From contig NC_060063.1 of assembly GCF_020283565.1 (NCBI RefSeq), positions 7,772,563 through 7,836,562 on the forward strand: DNA of 64,000 nt, given 5' to 3'. Below the pieces are notes generated by a model, which was not told where the DNA came from, did no database searches, and saw only the letters and a list, made by a program, of their open reading frames with translations. Below, one piece after another: positions 48,385 through 59,600 of this stretch. A program made the position numbers and the translations under genes. Each line of letters opens with the position of its first letter. Position 1 is the stretch's first letter. The DNA is from Trifolium pratense. Its lineage: Eukaryota > Streptophyta > Magnoliopsida > Fabales > Fabaceae.

Positions 48385-49626
48385 TACTCCCTCCGTCCCA
48401 AATTTTTTTATATTTTTGGTTTGTCCTAAAACTTTGGTTCTTTTAAGAAACCAATGTACAATTAATGATATTTTATCATTAATTTGTACCCTTACAAAAA
48501 CTAAATTATTCATTAAATAAATTTTCTCTTTCTTAGAGATGACAATTTGACCCATACCCATTGGGCACCTGCAAAAAATACCCACAACGGGTAGGATAAA
48601 AACCCGCATTTTGGGTACGGGTACATGTAATTGCCCGCAAAATTGAACGGGTATGAGTGCGGGTACGGGTACCTTAGTATACCCACCCGTCCCATACCCA
48701 CATATTAGCTTTTTTTTTTTATAGATATTTATTTATTTTATATATATTATTAAATAATAATAAACATGTGTATCAATTTAAAAAAATATAACACTATTAA
48801 ACTATTACACATTTTTAATAAAAATATTTATTTATAATATAATTCAAACAAGATGTGAATATATCAACAACACGAGGTTAGTAAACTTTTAGTTTATAAT
48901 TTTCATGAGTCAACATTAAAATCTTTAAAAAAAAATTAATTATACTAAAATCATATGATATTTTATAATTGATCTATTTATTTTTAGCAAAACTACGGGT
49001 AACGGGTAGGGTATGGGTACTTAGGTACCCATAGGGTATGGAGACGGGTACAAAGGTTGTTTACCCACGCGGGTATGAGGATGTGCATGAATATTTTTTC
49101 AAACTGCAGGTATGGGGATGGGTACCCATTACCATCCATACCATTTCTTAATAAAGTAAGAGTAAAAATGACTTAACTTATCCATCTTTATTATTTCTTA
49201 ATCCATGTACAAAACTCTAAAAGGACCAAATTTTACCACGGGGTTAGTAAAATTTTTGTTTATAATTTTCATGAGTCAACATTAAAATCTTTTAAAAAAA
49301 TTAATTATACTAAAACCATATGATATTTTATAATTGATCTATATATTTTTAGCAAAATTGCAGGTAACGGGTAGGGTATGGGTACCTACTTAGGTACCCA
49401 TAGGGTATGGAAACAGGTATAAAGGTTGTTACTCACGCGGGTATGAGGATGTGCATGAATATTTTTTCAAACTGCGGGTATAGGGATGGGTACCCATTAC
49501 CATTCATACCCTTTCTTAATAAAGTAAGAGTAAAAATGACTTAACTTATTCATCTTTATTATTGCTTAATCCATGTACAAAACTTTGGAACTTTAACAGG
49601 ACCAAAGTTTTGGGACAGAGACAGTA
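48385..49626. mobile_element. Nested MITE composite with internal segmental duplication
   Basis: The outer shell starts TA-CTCCCTCCGTCCCAAA and ends AAAGTTTTGGGACAGAGACAG-TA, a Stowaway-like MITE of the family at 8476 and 16383. From about 48536 it is interrupted by a repeat rich in GGGTACCC and GGGTACGGGTA. The junction of inserted repeat plus shell was then duplicated: 48871-49230 and 49237-49606 are direct copies. Confidence 0.8.
48871..49606 (+). repeat. Direct duplication within the nested MITE
   Basis: Copy 1 at 48871-49230 and copy 2 at 49237-49606 share ATTTTCATGAGTCAACATT, GGGTAACGGGTAGGG-type text and the shell phrase AATAAAGTAAGAGTAAAAAT. Several differences, including one added CTAC, show it is older than the duplication at 19881. 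Confidence 0.88.
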
Positions 49627-49874
49627 GTTTATAAGCTCATCCACTATAAGCTATCTTACTAGCTATCATTTTTTATTTTTTTTATCAAATAGAGCTTATA
49701 TATTATTATGAGAATATGGTAGACGATAAAGGTCTCTGGGCATTCCTAATTTTGAACAAAATTAGAAAAGATATTGAAGTCATTTCCCATTACTTTTTTT
49801 TATTTAACTAAATTCCCAACTACTTTTAAATACAAAATAAATAAAATAAAGAGAATGAACATGCATATTTTTTT

Positions 49875-49995
49875 TTTGTCAAATAGTCTAGTGGCTATAA
49901 ATTTCAACCTTAAGGTGCATAAGTAGGATGACTAGAGTTCGAACCGCAGCCTCTTGCACATATAATACAATATTCATGCCAACTAAACTAAGCTC
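49875..49995 (+). mobile_element. SINE-like fragment
   Basis: AGTCTAGTGGCTATAAATT (box A-like) and GAGTTCGAACC (box B) match the layout of the SINE at 29887. The ends are unclear. Confidence 0.5.
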
Positions 49996-50212
49996 GCGAA
50001 ACTGAAAAATCTAAATTTATTCGACATGTAAATAAAAAGCAAGAGATTAAAAAAATAAAAATATCCGGGACTATGATTTAATTTTACACAGAAAAAGGGA
50101 TTACCATTATTTTTTGGGTACGAAAATATATTACAATTTACAGCACTGCTATTTTATTATCCTTAATTTTTTTTTATTTTTTTTACAAGATACTATTTAT
50201 TTATTTTTTATT

Positions 50213-50290
50213 TTTTTGAAAACTTGGTATCCGGTCTTAGGACCGACTAATCCAAGGGGACCAATCCCACTGCCCACTTGCGGGGGCCCC
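50213..50290 (-). mobile_element. SINE-like fragment, inverted relative of 45880-45955
   Basis: Reverse reading gives GTGGGATTGGTCCCCTTGG and GTCCTAAGACCGGATACC, nearly the sequence seen in TSS intron 2. Confidence 0.45.
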
Positions 50291-50639
50291 ATTTAATATT
50301 TATTTTATTTTTTACTAGTGAGCCTGTGTCTAACTTACGATTGTTGGAAGACCTTAATAAGAAAAAACTATTGTGCAGTTATAGTATGTTACGTTATTAG
50401 ATGTCTTATTAGATCTATTATGTTATTTAAAATTTGAATTTAAAATAAAAGGTAATTTAAACAATATAAAAAATTTAATCCAAACTCAGCTATTCTTTTT
50501 ATATATTGTTATAGATTTTTTATATATAGTTATAGATTTATTTATTTTTGGTAAAAAAAGGGGGGATTTATATTTTTGTTACTACTATTATTATTATGAG
50601 AGAAAAATTGCGGCAGTGAGTGGACCCCACGGAACTACC

Positions 50640-50775
50640 TTATAAAACATCCAAAACCCTCGATGTGTTTTTCTTTTTACCAATTAGCAAACCCTGACGT
50701 TGTTTCTGTACGTTCTCTCTCGCAAGTTATAATCTTTGCTGAAAAAATTCAGTACTTACTTTGATTCAATAATAA
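50640..50775 (+). promoter_or_regulatory. Probable promoter and non-coding first exon of the RING gene
   Basis: CTTATAAAACATCC is a TATA-like element; the following leader contains AAACCCTGACG, a telo-box-like motif typical of plant genes active in dividing cells, and pyrimidine runs (GTTCTCTCTCGC). A donor-like AAG/GTACTT follows at 50775. The next exon would start near 51853 (TTTGCAG) and include the ATG at 51901. Not proven without transcript data. Confidence 0.45.
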
Positions 50776-51900
50776 GGTACTTTATTTTTAATCTATTATA
50801 TATTATTTCTTTTCCGATGTATGTTTACTAGTATGAATCATCATTTGAGATGGTTTAATGGGGGTGTGAATTTCTCAAACTTTTTGGATACTACATTTGG
50901 AATATGTAACGTTCAAAGATCATCATTAAGAATCGTTTATTTTAGAAAGTGTTTTATTTTTATTAGGAATGTTCTGTTTTGATCATCTTTCTGTTTAGTA
51001 CCTTAACAGTGCTTTTGAGCCCCTAAAATTAAGGGGCCCACCAGGACAACTTCATTTGTACTGTGTTTGTGTTTGATTTTAAAACTGTTTCTGAGATTGG
51101 ACAAACCAGAGCCAAGAGTCTGGATAAAGACTAATTTTTTTTTGTCCTCCACTGAATCACGGGAATCCATCAAACATGTACAAGACAAAATTGATCAATA
51201 CCTTAAATTTTGTCCTGTGTTGTTTTGTATTATGTTCGGTGATTACATTTTGCAGATCAAACAAACCCTTAGGCACAACTTGTTAGAGCACCTTCTCTCT
51301 TTAGGCTTATCACTTGGAGATATGTTTGGCACCCGCAGCTTGTGCACTTTAGGCTCAACGCTCCGGGGGATATGTTTGGCACCCGCATCTTGTTAGAGCA
51401 CCTTTTCTGTTTAGGAATTCCTTTATTAGAATTGATTTGCTTTTATTAGAGTGCCATAGTGTTATATTGATATGACATTCGATCGATATTACGAGCAATA
51501 AGGAAGTTTGAGAATGGTTGCAATTTTTCGAATATAGTTCTAGACATATTGAGGTTTTCGATCACAATAGGATCATATAGATGGTTTTCAGGTAAGTCGG
51601 CCTTGCCTCTTCTATGAGTGATTTGTCTAGTGAGGCGATTGTCATTCAAAGGGTCTTGTTCCTTACTTTTGTATTTGAATTTGAATACTCTTGTACTCAT
51701 CATAGTATATCAAATTTAATTTGTTGTTAAAGGAAAAGAGTTTGAATTAAATCGGTTTGAGTTTATCTAATTTGGCTCTGCTCCGTTTATATTTTGTGTT
51801 ATTTCGCCGTTTAAAAAAAAAAAGTTTACAAAACTTTGATGATTATTTGCAGATATAAAAACTTTGAAGTTGCAAGGTAAAGGTAACATTTCAATTAAAC

Positions 51901-53856
51901 ATGTTGTCTAAGATAGCATCTCAGAAAAATGAAAAGACTAAAGGGCATAATGAAGGATCAATTGCATCTAGATTGAGATCAAGTTCTAAAGTTGAAGGTA
52001 TTTACTTTCTTTAGTACTACTTTGTCTGCTTTTTCAGGAAGAATATTTGATGATTTTAAAATGAATGACTGTGAGTGTAAGCCAAACTAACTTTATACAT
52101 ACTTACAATAAAACTCCATCATTCTAACTTGTCACCATGGTTTCAAATTGCGCGGTCGTGGATACAGTTGCAGTCGTTGTAGTTGTTGCGATGCATATTG
52201 CAGCTATTGCGACGTGAAATGATGTAAAATTTTCACAAACTATATAAAGTGGCACCACCATGCTACTACTCTATTTACCAACCACTAAAGAGTCTTAGTT
52301 TGTTTCGTAATTACTAATTGAAGGTAAGATTTATTTTACTAGATCTGAAGGAGACTGAGATTTGGGGTTCTGATGTGGTTACAATGCAGCCGTACACATG
52401 ATTGAATATCACACGAAAATTGTGGTGCATTATTGTTGTAGAGGCTTACTTGCAGCCGCAATTACAGATGCATATCACAATTTAAAACCATGTTTGTCAC
52501 TCCGTTCTTGTAAATTAATCTTAAAATAGTAAATGTTACCTTTATAGTATCGTTAAATTTAGTTATAATTCCCATTAATTAATTGTATGTTAGTGTAGTT
52601 TTGATTTTGACTCAACTCAATTCTTTTGCTATGCTGTTGGTATAGGTAAGTCAAGTCAATTATCAAAGCACGAGAAAGAAAAAGGCATTAATAAGTCTTT
52701 GGGACAGAAGATCCCAACTGAAAAGGTTACTAAGAAGAGCAGTAGTAGTAGTTCAAAACCAGCTCAGATAATTAAGACTAAAGATTTATCAACTAGCATA
52801 ACTGCTCCATCTTCAAAGAATCAAGAACAACCTCTAAAGAAGATCAAGAATTCTGTGGTTGAACCCTCTTCTAGTAATGTTGACAAGGGAAAGGAGAAAG
52901 TGGAGCCTACACAAAAACCAGTACAAGATATTAAGAAATCAGTAATTGACATAAAACCTGTATACCATATTCGATGGAAAGGTACGTAAAAATCATTTTC
53001 TACAGATATAATTTCTCTGAAGTGAGCAATTCATTTTATAGTTTAAAGTGAGTATTGTTAATTACTCGTTAACAAATTATATGTGAATATGTTAGATCGA
53101 AATGCCTCATAACATATAATGAGTTTTTTGAGACATTTAATCATTTAATATAGACTCGTGTGGTCAAAAGGTTTAAATATTACTACTTTTTAAAAAAATC
53201 ATATTAAATTGACCTTATAACATATTTTCTCCTTTTTTGGCTATAGTGATTGACTGTCTTTGTTTCTACGTTAGGTTGTTTATACTGTCTCCGGTTTTTT
53301 TATAAGAGATAACTAAATCAACAAAAGTTAATGTATCTGATTCATAATATAGTTCAAAAATCAGCAATTCGCGCTCTCGGATGAGAGCCCTCCTTCGTTC
53401 TTCCAGAGCACGAATGATGTCCCAATAGTTCTTGCATTAACCGGTCCAGAATTAGGTGATATCAATTTTTGTTGATACAGTTACCTCTTATAAAAAGGAC
53501 CGAAGTTAGTAAGTTTGTGTGTAATTTATACCTTTTGTAATGTTTCGAGTTCGAGTACCTCTTATACTCTCTTTTATCCTTTTACAGGCTTTGAAAACAC
53601 AATTCCACGTTGGAAATGTTCAGTGTGTGGGAAAGAGTTAGAAAATAAAGAGGAAAAGGAACTTAAAATTCAACCCGGAGTAGATGAGCTGCAACAAATT
53701 TTACTCTCCACGCAAGGAAGAGAAGATCAATTGAGTAGTGTTTTACCAGAAGTTGCTGTTCTTCCATGCACTCATGTCTTCCATTTGACATGTTTATCAA
53801 CTTTGCACCTCACTGATCCTTCTTGCCCAATTTGTCTTAGCATGCTCTCAACTTAA
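51901..53856 (+). CDS. RING-H2 zinc-finger protein, 233 residues
   Basis: Coding exons 51901-51997, 52646-52981 and 53588-53856 join in frame at GT/AG borders (702 nt with stop). The first 140 residues are Lys/Ser-rich and look disordered (KKSSSSSSKPAQIIK, KGKEKVEPTQKP). The C-terminus is a RING-H2 finger: C-S-V-C, a long loop of about 48 residues, then C-T-H, F-H-L-T-C, and C-P-I-C-L-S near the end, giving the C3H2C3 ligand set. Such fingers usually recruit E2 ubiquitin-conjugating enzymes, so an E3 ligase role is likely but inferred; no membrane segment is visible. The start is the first ATG and the upstream reading is non-coding. Introns 1 and 2 each hold a MITE. Substrate unknown. Confidence 0.87.
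52136..52492. mobile_element. hAT-type MITE in the RING gene intron
   Basis: Ends CATGGTTTCAAATTG and CAATTTAAAACCATG are inverted repeats, 14 of 15 matching. Flanks CTTGTCAC (52128-52135) and TTTGTCAC (52493-52500) are an 8-bp target duplication with one change, as in hAT elements. No coding capacity. Confidence 0.82.
53283..53511. mobile_element. Degenerate Stowaway-like MITE in the RING gene intron
   Basis: TA-CTGTCTCCGGTTTTTTTATA and TATAAAAAGGACCGAAGTTAG-TA are degenerate inverted ends within TA. The middle contains an unrelated stretch (CGCTCTCGGATGAGAGC). Confidence 0.55.
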
Positions 53857-54533
53857 TTGATCCTTCACTTATCATCCCATTTACTTTAACTTTTTTATTT
53901 TGTTACAATTGTTAATTTTGTCATATGCTAGCTTGATCAAGGATTATTTGTTTAAGAGGTTAAATACCAATTTTTGTCACAATTAGACTTGATTAGGTTA
54001 ATATATAGTTTCTTTTAACTCATGGTTAATATATAGTTAGTTAGTTACAATGTATCTTCTATGATCTATTTTCAAAGGTGACTATAATAAGAAACAGCAA
54101 ATTCAAACTTTTTTGAACTTGAAAGTTAGCTGATACACTACTACAAGAAAATGTGACATTTCACGGGGACAAAACTTCTGGTAAACAACCTGAAGCGGTG
54201 ATTGTTCTGATTGTCTTTCCAAAGCCTTTTTCCTTTACTTGAAATTATATCTTTTTCATCGCCCCCAGGTCACACACACACCCTTTTATGTTCCCAATTT
54301 GCTCTACTTATCTTGAGACGGTGGACACCAGTTCCCAACCTGATGTGTTAGGATCTTTCGGGGTGCTTATGTTCGATGATCTGTTGGTTATTGTTTTGAT
54401 TCTTGATCTGAAATGTGCAAGTCCTTGTTTGTATGTTCACTAGGTTTCATGAAGAAAAACTTTATTGCGTTGTCACTTGTGTCAATAATGTGTTATATTC
54501 CATTAAGCCAATTCCCTTGTCTTTGCATCAAGG
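53857..54533. other. Downstream of the RING gene, with a single CACTA-like end
   Basis: No gene is seen. CACTACTACAAGAAAATG near 54138 is the classic terminal sequence of CACTA transposons, but no matching opposite end is found nearby, so it is a truncated remnant. Confidence 0.5.
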
Positions 54534-54901
54534 GTAAAGATCTTGCGATCTCTATGCCTGCAGATGATTACCTTGCTGGACTTCAGAAGTGTAAACATGA
54601 TCTCCATGGAAGAGTCATATGGCCAAATGGTTTGACTCTTCTAAAAGTGGACACATTGCGTTCCAAGTTATTGATTATGTGGAAGTCCTTGAATAGACGG
54701 GACTTAATTTCGTTCGGAAGACATTATTATGAGTTTTCTTTCTCTTCTCTTGAGGATATGAGAATTTTTCGATCAGTGACCTCATGGAATCTCAACCTTG
54801 GATTCTTAAATTGTTTGCTTGGACGAATGACTTCAACCCCTAGCTTGCAGCAACAAACGACTTCTCAGGTTTTGATTTGCATCAATGGGTTATCCCAATA
54901 A
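54534..54901 (+). pseudogene. LINE-type DUF4283 remnant
   Basis: An open stretch of about 120 codons resembles the DUF4283 domain of plant LINE ORF1/zinc-knuckle proteins: LHGRVIWPNG, then LRSKLLIMWKSL, then YYEFSFSSLEDMRIFRSV and SWNLNLGFL. It ends at a stop before the zinc knuckle, and no endonuclease or reverse transcriptase follows. A short dead copy. Confidence 0.65.
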
Positions 54902-55163
54902 TATTGGATGCACAGTACCCATTTTTGCTATTGCTAGTAGTATTTGAACTCCCATATGTCTTAGGCTACTACTAATAAATCTATGTTTGAGTAAGGCCTT
55001 TGATTTCTTTGTTAGCATTGACTATGCAAAGATACTCTAATGCCAAGGTATAAGGTGGGGTGAAGAAAATAATTTAAGTGAGAAAATGAATAAAGTGAGT
55101 TATATCTAGGGAAGTAAAAGCCAAACCAATCCAAACTAAATAAATTGGTTTGGATTTTCTCAT

Positions 55164-55725
55164 GCATAAATCAAAACCGAACCGAATCGACCTGAACCTA
55201 ACATGAATGGATCCAATGCAGTTAAACTCTATGTGGTCAGTACATACAGACCGTTCGATCAAAATCAAACAATTCAAATTTTAGTTAATATTTAAAATAT
55301 AAAATTGAGTTTTAAATTGAACCACCAAATCTTACATTAGATAGATAACTCAAATGTAGCTGAATACAGTGCAGTTAGGAAGAATCGACTGCACTCAATC
55401 CCGGTCCAAACCAAATCAATTGTTAGTTGGTCCAGTGGTGATTGGCATAAATCAAAACCGAACCGAATCGACCTGAACCTAACATGAATGGATCCAATGC
55501 AGTTAAACTCTATGTGGTCAGTACATACAGACCGTTCGATCAAAATCAAACAATTCAAATTTTAGTTAATATTTAAAATATAAAATTGAGTTTTAAATTG
55601 AACCACCCAATCTTACATTAGATAGATAACTCAAATGTAGCTAAATACACTGCAGTTAGGAAGAATCGACTGCACTCAAACCCGGTCCAAACCAAATCAA
55701 TCGTTAGTTGGTCCAGTGGTGATTG
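55164..55725 (+). repeat. Tandem duplication, 2 x 281 bp
   Basis: 55164-55444 and 55445-55725 are head-to-tail copies with no spacer and few differences (ACCACCAAATC against ACCACCCAATC; GCTGAATAC against GCTAAATAC). The start of a third unit (GACATAAA) follows. The unit contains a conserved SacI-free AT-rich body with CATGTTAGGTTCAGG on the minus strand and no gene. Confidence 0.92.
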
Positions 55726-56053
55726 ACATAAAACTTTGTAGGGAGGACCACAGTTCGACCCCCGCAACTGCGATCGGAAGAGGTTGAAACCACTTAATGC
55801 CAAAACTAACCTTGAACTAATATGTGGTCCAGTATGCCGGATACCGGTGATGAAAAAAATTTAAAGAAATGTGATGGGAGGGTATTTTACATTTATCTAT
55901 ACTATATATATAAAGAGGATACATGAGTTTTTGGGTAGATTTTTCATAAGAGTTTAATTGTTGTGCACTGTCCGTATAAAAATTATTTACACATACATCC
56001 AATAATGCATTGCCATATTATTTAATGAACATGACACATCATGTATTTTTAAA

Positions 56054-56238
56054 GGGTCTTGCTAACGAGTGCCCCCGGGGCACTCTTTAAGCATTCCATT
56101 TATAGAAACTTTTTATTCAAAAAGTTAAACATTACAATTTCCAATGCGTTGACTTTACGCATTCCGATAAAAATTCTATAAAAAGCTTACTATTTAAGGG
56201 CTTAAAGAGTGCCCCGGGGGCACTATTTAGCATTTGCC
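56054..56238. mobile_element. Mutator-like MITE with palindromic GC-rich ends
   Basis: 185 bp with inverted ends: left GAGTGCCCCCGGGGCACTC, right GAGTGCCCCGGGGGCACT, followed by TAGCAT/ATGCTA-type tips. Perfect 9-bp target duplication ATTTTTAAA at 56045-56053 and 56239-56247. The GC-rich block is itself a palindrome, so each end can fold into a hairpin on its own. Same family as 32384-32558. Confidence 0.87.
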
Positions 56239-56677
56239 ATTTTTAAATACCATACATGTTGTGTCAATATATTATTATTGGATAAAATAACTTTATTTAT
56301 TTATTGCACCACATCGACATGAGTTTCCAAATAAATAAATAAATCCATATAAGACAAGAAACAAATGCAAGTCTTATATAAAACGGTAACCTTGATTCGC
56401 CATTGTTCTTTGCCTGCGAATTATAGGCCAAAATTAAATTAAACTAACTAACTCTATTCAAACAAAACCTAACCATCTTCATTTTAATTACATGGATTCA
56501 TCACATTCATCTTCACGCCATAGCTTCATCATCACCGTGTATGTTTGCATTTATTTTTTTTATTATAATAATTATTATTATTATATTATTATTCATTTCA
56601 ACAAATCAATCATTTTCGCGCGTTTTTCTGCAATAGGTTATATTTCTGAATCGGAATCGGAATCGGTTCGTGAAACG

Positions 56678-59600
56678 ATGAACTCGCCGTCATCATCATC
56701 GTCGTCATCGACGACGGGAAACGATGCGAACAAGTTTGCGATAAGGTCATCGATTGTGGAATCGATAAGAGGATGCGGCATTTCAGGTCAGCGAATCGAC
56801 AAAGAGGATTTAAAACGGAATCTCACAATGCCTCTATATCTACGGATGGCAATGCGCGATGCAATCCGATTAAAGGATTCCGCCGCCGGCGAGAGTTTCT
56901 TCCTTCGTGAAGCTGACGATGATAATGCTGCCGTTGCTCCACTTACGCCAATTGTTGTTTTCATTAATCCCCGTAGTGGCGGCCGTCATGGTCCCGTCCT
57001 CATGGAGAGGCTTCAGGATCTCATGAGTGAAGAACAGGTCACCGGTTAATTTCTCTTCTTTACTTTTTCTTAATATAATTAAACATACTGTGATAAAAAA
57101 TGTTATGTTTGTTATTAATTTTTATGATTCTGTTATTAAGTAAGATATAGTAAATAATGACAATGGATATGATTTGTTGTTATGCATGTGCATCAAATAT
57201 GAACTATTAGTACCCAAGATCACTTATATGCGATGGCGCAGGTCTCTTCCAGCTTAACCAAGGTCCTGGGTTCGATCCCTGATTTGGACATGCAGCAATG
57301 TTAAACCTCTTAGGGAGAGTTTGCCATCCAAATATTTGGGTTCCACAAGGCTCGAGAGATTAGTCTCTGCAGTTACGCACAAAGTATACCTGGTTCATGC
57401 AACAACAAAAAAAAAATATGAACTATTAGTTACCGTAACAGTTACTTTATTTTCTAACTCGAATCTTACTTTAGAGGAGATAAATTCAAAAAAATCGTGT
57501 GACATTATGTTGTTTAATCTTGAATCTTGACCATTGCTAGTTTGATTTTGATCCTGTTTGGATAAACAACTTATTTGCAGCTTATAGCACAAGCGCTTAT
57601 CATAATAAGCACTTATGTATAAGATTACATAAGCTATTTCTATAGCAAAATATAAATTAAAATATAATTGTTTTTTATATGCTATAAGTTGTTTTTATAA
57701 ACTCTCTTGGAGAACTTATGAAAGTAAGCTGGAAAAACATATGAAAAATGTCGTAAGCTGTTTTTATAAGTTCTCCCAAACAGACTCATAAAACTTATGC
57801 GAGTAGATAAGCTCAAATAAGCCAATCCAAATAGGCTCCTAATGTATCAATTGCTTTTACTTCATAAGTTTCTATTTTGCTAACTTTGATAGTTGGTTTG
57901 TTATTGATATTATTGTTTTTGTTTATTTTATTTTTTTCTTTTTAAATTTTATGTGTATTCATGTTGTGATTGATTTCAAGTTGCTCTGCAGGTTTTTGAT
58001 TTATTAGATGTGAAGCCTCCTGAATTTATCAAGTATGGGTTAGGTTGCTTGGAGACATTAACCGCTTTTGGCGATATTTGTGCCAAAGAAACACGTGAAA
58101 GAATAAGGATAATGGTATGTTTACCATGCTGATAGTGGGGGCAATAAAACATGTTCAAGTAGTTTACATCACATGCAAGTCAAAATATATATTAAGCAAA
58201 TATATATTAAGCAAATACACTCACAAAGTCGGCAAGAGTTTAGATACATAAGGAGATCCTAAACTTCGAGAGCTCAACCCAAAACCCGACACTCTAATCT
58301 AACAATCCACATGATCTACAAACCATTTAAAAAAGAGACAAGGACTAAACTTACATCTTCAACCATTAAGGTGTATGCAGATTATGCAGTAACCTTATTG
58401 TAGTCACTGAGAACTTGAATGTGTTTATTATTCTTTCTTTTTTATAATAAATTGTGAAAATAGTTGGATGACAATTGAGCTTGGCAAAATGCTAGATAGA
58501 AATAATGTAGATAATGCTATTTTTGATGAATGATAATCGGCTTTATAGGTTGCGGGAGGTGATGGTTCAGTTGGCTGGGTATTAGGATGTCTCACTGAAC
58601 TTAACACACAAGGCCGGGAACCAGTTCCTCCTGTAGGAATCATACCACTTGGTACTGGCAATGACCTATCTAGGTGTTTTGGTTGGGTAAGAATTCACAA
58701 CTATGGAAACTGTGTTGAATGAATGTTTGTCTACGATGCTAATTTTTTTTACTGATATTTTATTATAAGGGTGGTTCATTTCCATTTTCATGGAAAGCGG
58801 CTATTAAGAGAACTCTCCAAAAGGCTAGTACTGGTCCAATTTGTCGTTTGGATAGGTATATATAGTATAATTTTGCTAATCCAATTGTGGTAGATTTGAT
58901 GTCTCTGCTGTAGATTTCGAAAATATTATTCGAGTACACTGTCTGTTTGACAAAGGAATGAAGATTGCTATGTGGCTATTGTAAACATAATTTATTTCAT
59001 GTATCCAGTTTTACACCGTGTTTAATTTTATGATCTTTCATTCTGTTATAGATGTTGAATTAACCTGATTATTATGTTCCTGAATTTAGCGATAAAAGCT
59101 AACATTCTTAGTTTCCGTTTACTTCTTCAATAATTTTTTAAAGCCTCCAGCATAGGAAGAATCGATGAATCAATCCTTTTATTGATCAATAGATTTAGAA
59201 ACTTATGTTCTTAGCTAACTATTGTGTTTTCTAATTGGTGGATAGAGGATTATTAATATATCTCATAATATTCCTATTTGTAATGGTAATTATTATAAAT
59301 GCAATACAACAATATATACTTCGACAATTCCCCTCGGTTCAAATACATAGCTTACCGGATCTGATGGTAGCAAATTAAACTAGTTTTGAGATTTTTTTTC
59401 CTTCAAATTTTGATACTTCATGTCTAGTTTAAATGTTTTCATTTCGTTGGTGGATATATGAAGACAATAATATAAATGAGTTCGGGTTATATATTTTAAT
59501 TCAGATCTGTTTGCTCTATCTAATGTTGTAACAATAGGTATAAATTTTAGTGCTACTTCTTCATAATTGCAGTATATCCACAATAATTTCCTGCTATTTG

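Noticed and set aside
51280..51420. Short repeated phrases (GATATGTTTGGCACCCGCA, TTAGAGCACCTT)
   Set aside because: A small local duplication in the presumed leader intron of the RING gene without further structure.
54138..54155. Perfect-looking CACTA terminus suggesting a complete CACTA element
   Set aside because: No inverted partner end was found downstream, so only a remnant can be claimed.
57228..57290. tRNA-like box A/box B sequence
   Set aside because: It is part of a SINE with A tail and target duplication; no cloverleaf or acceptor stem is present.
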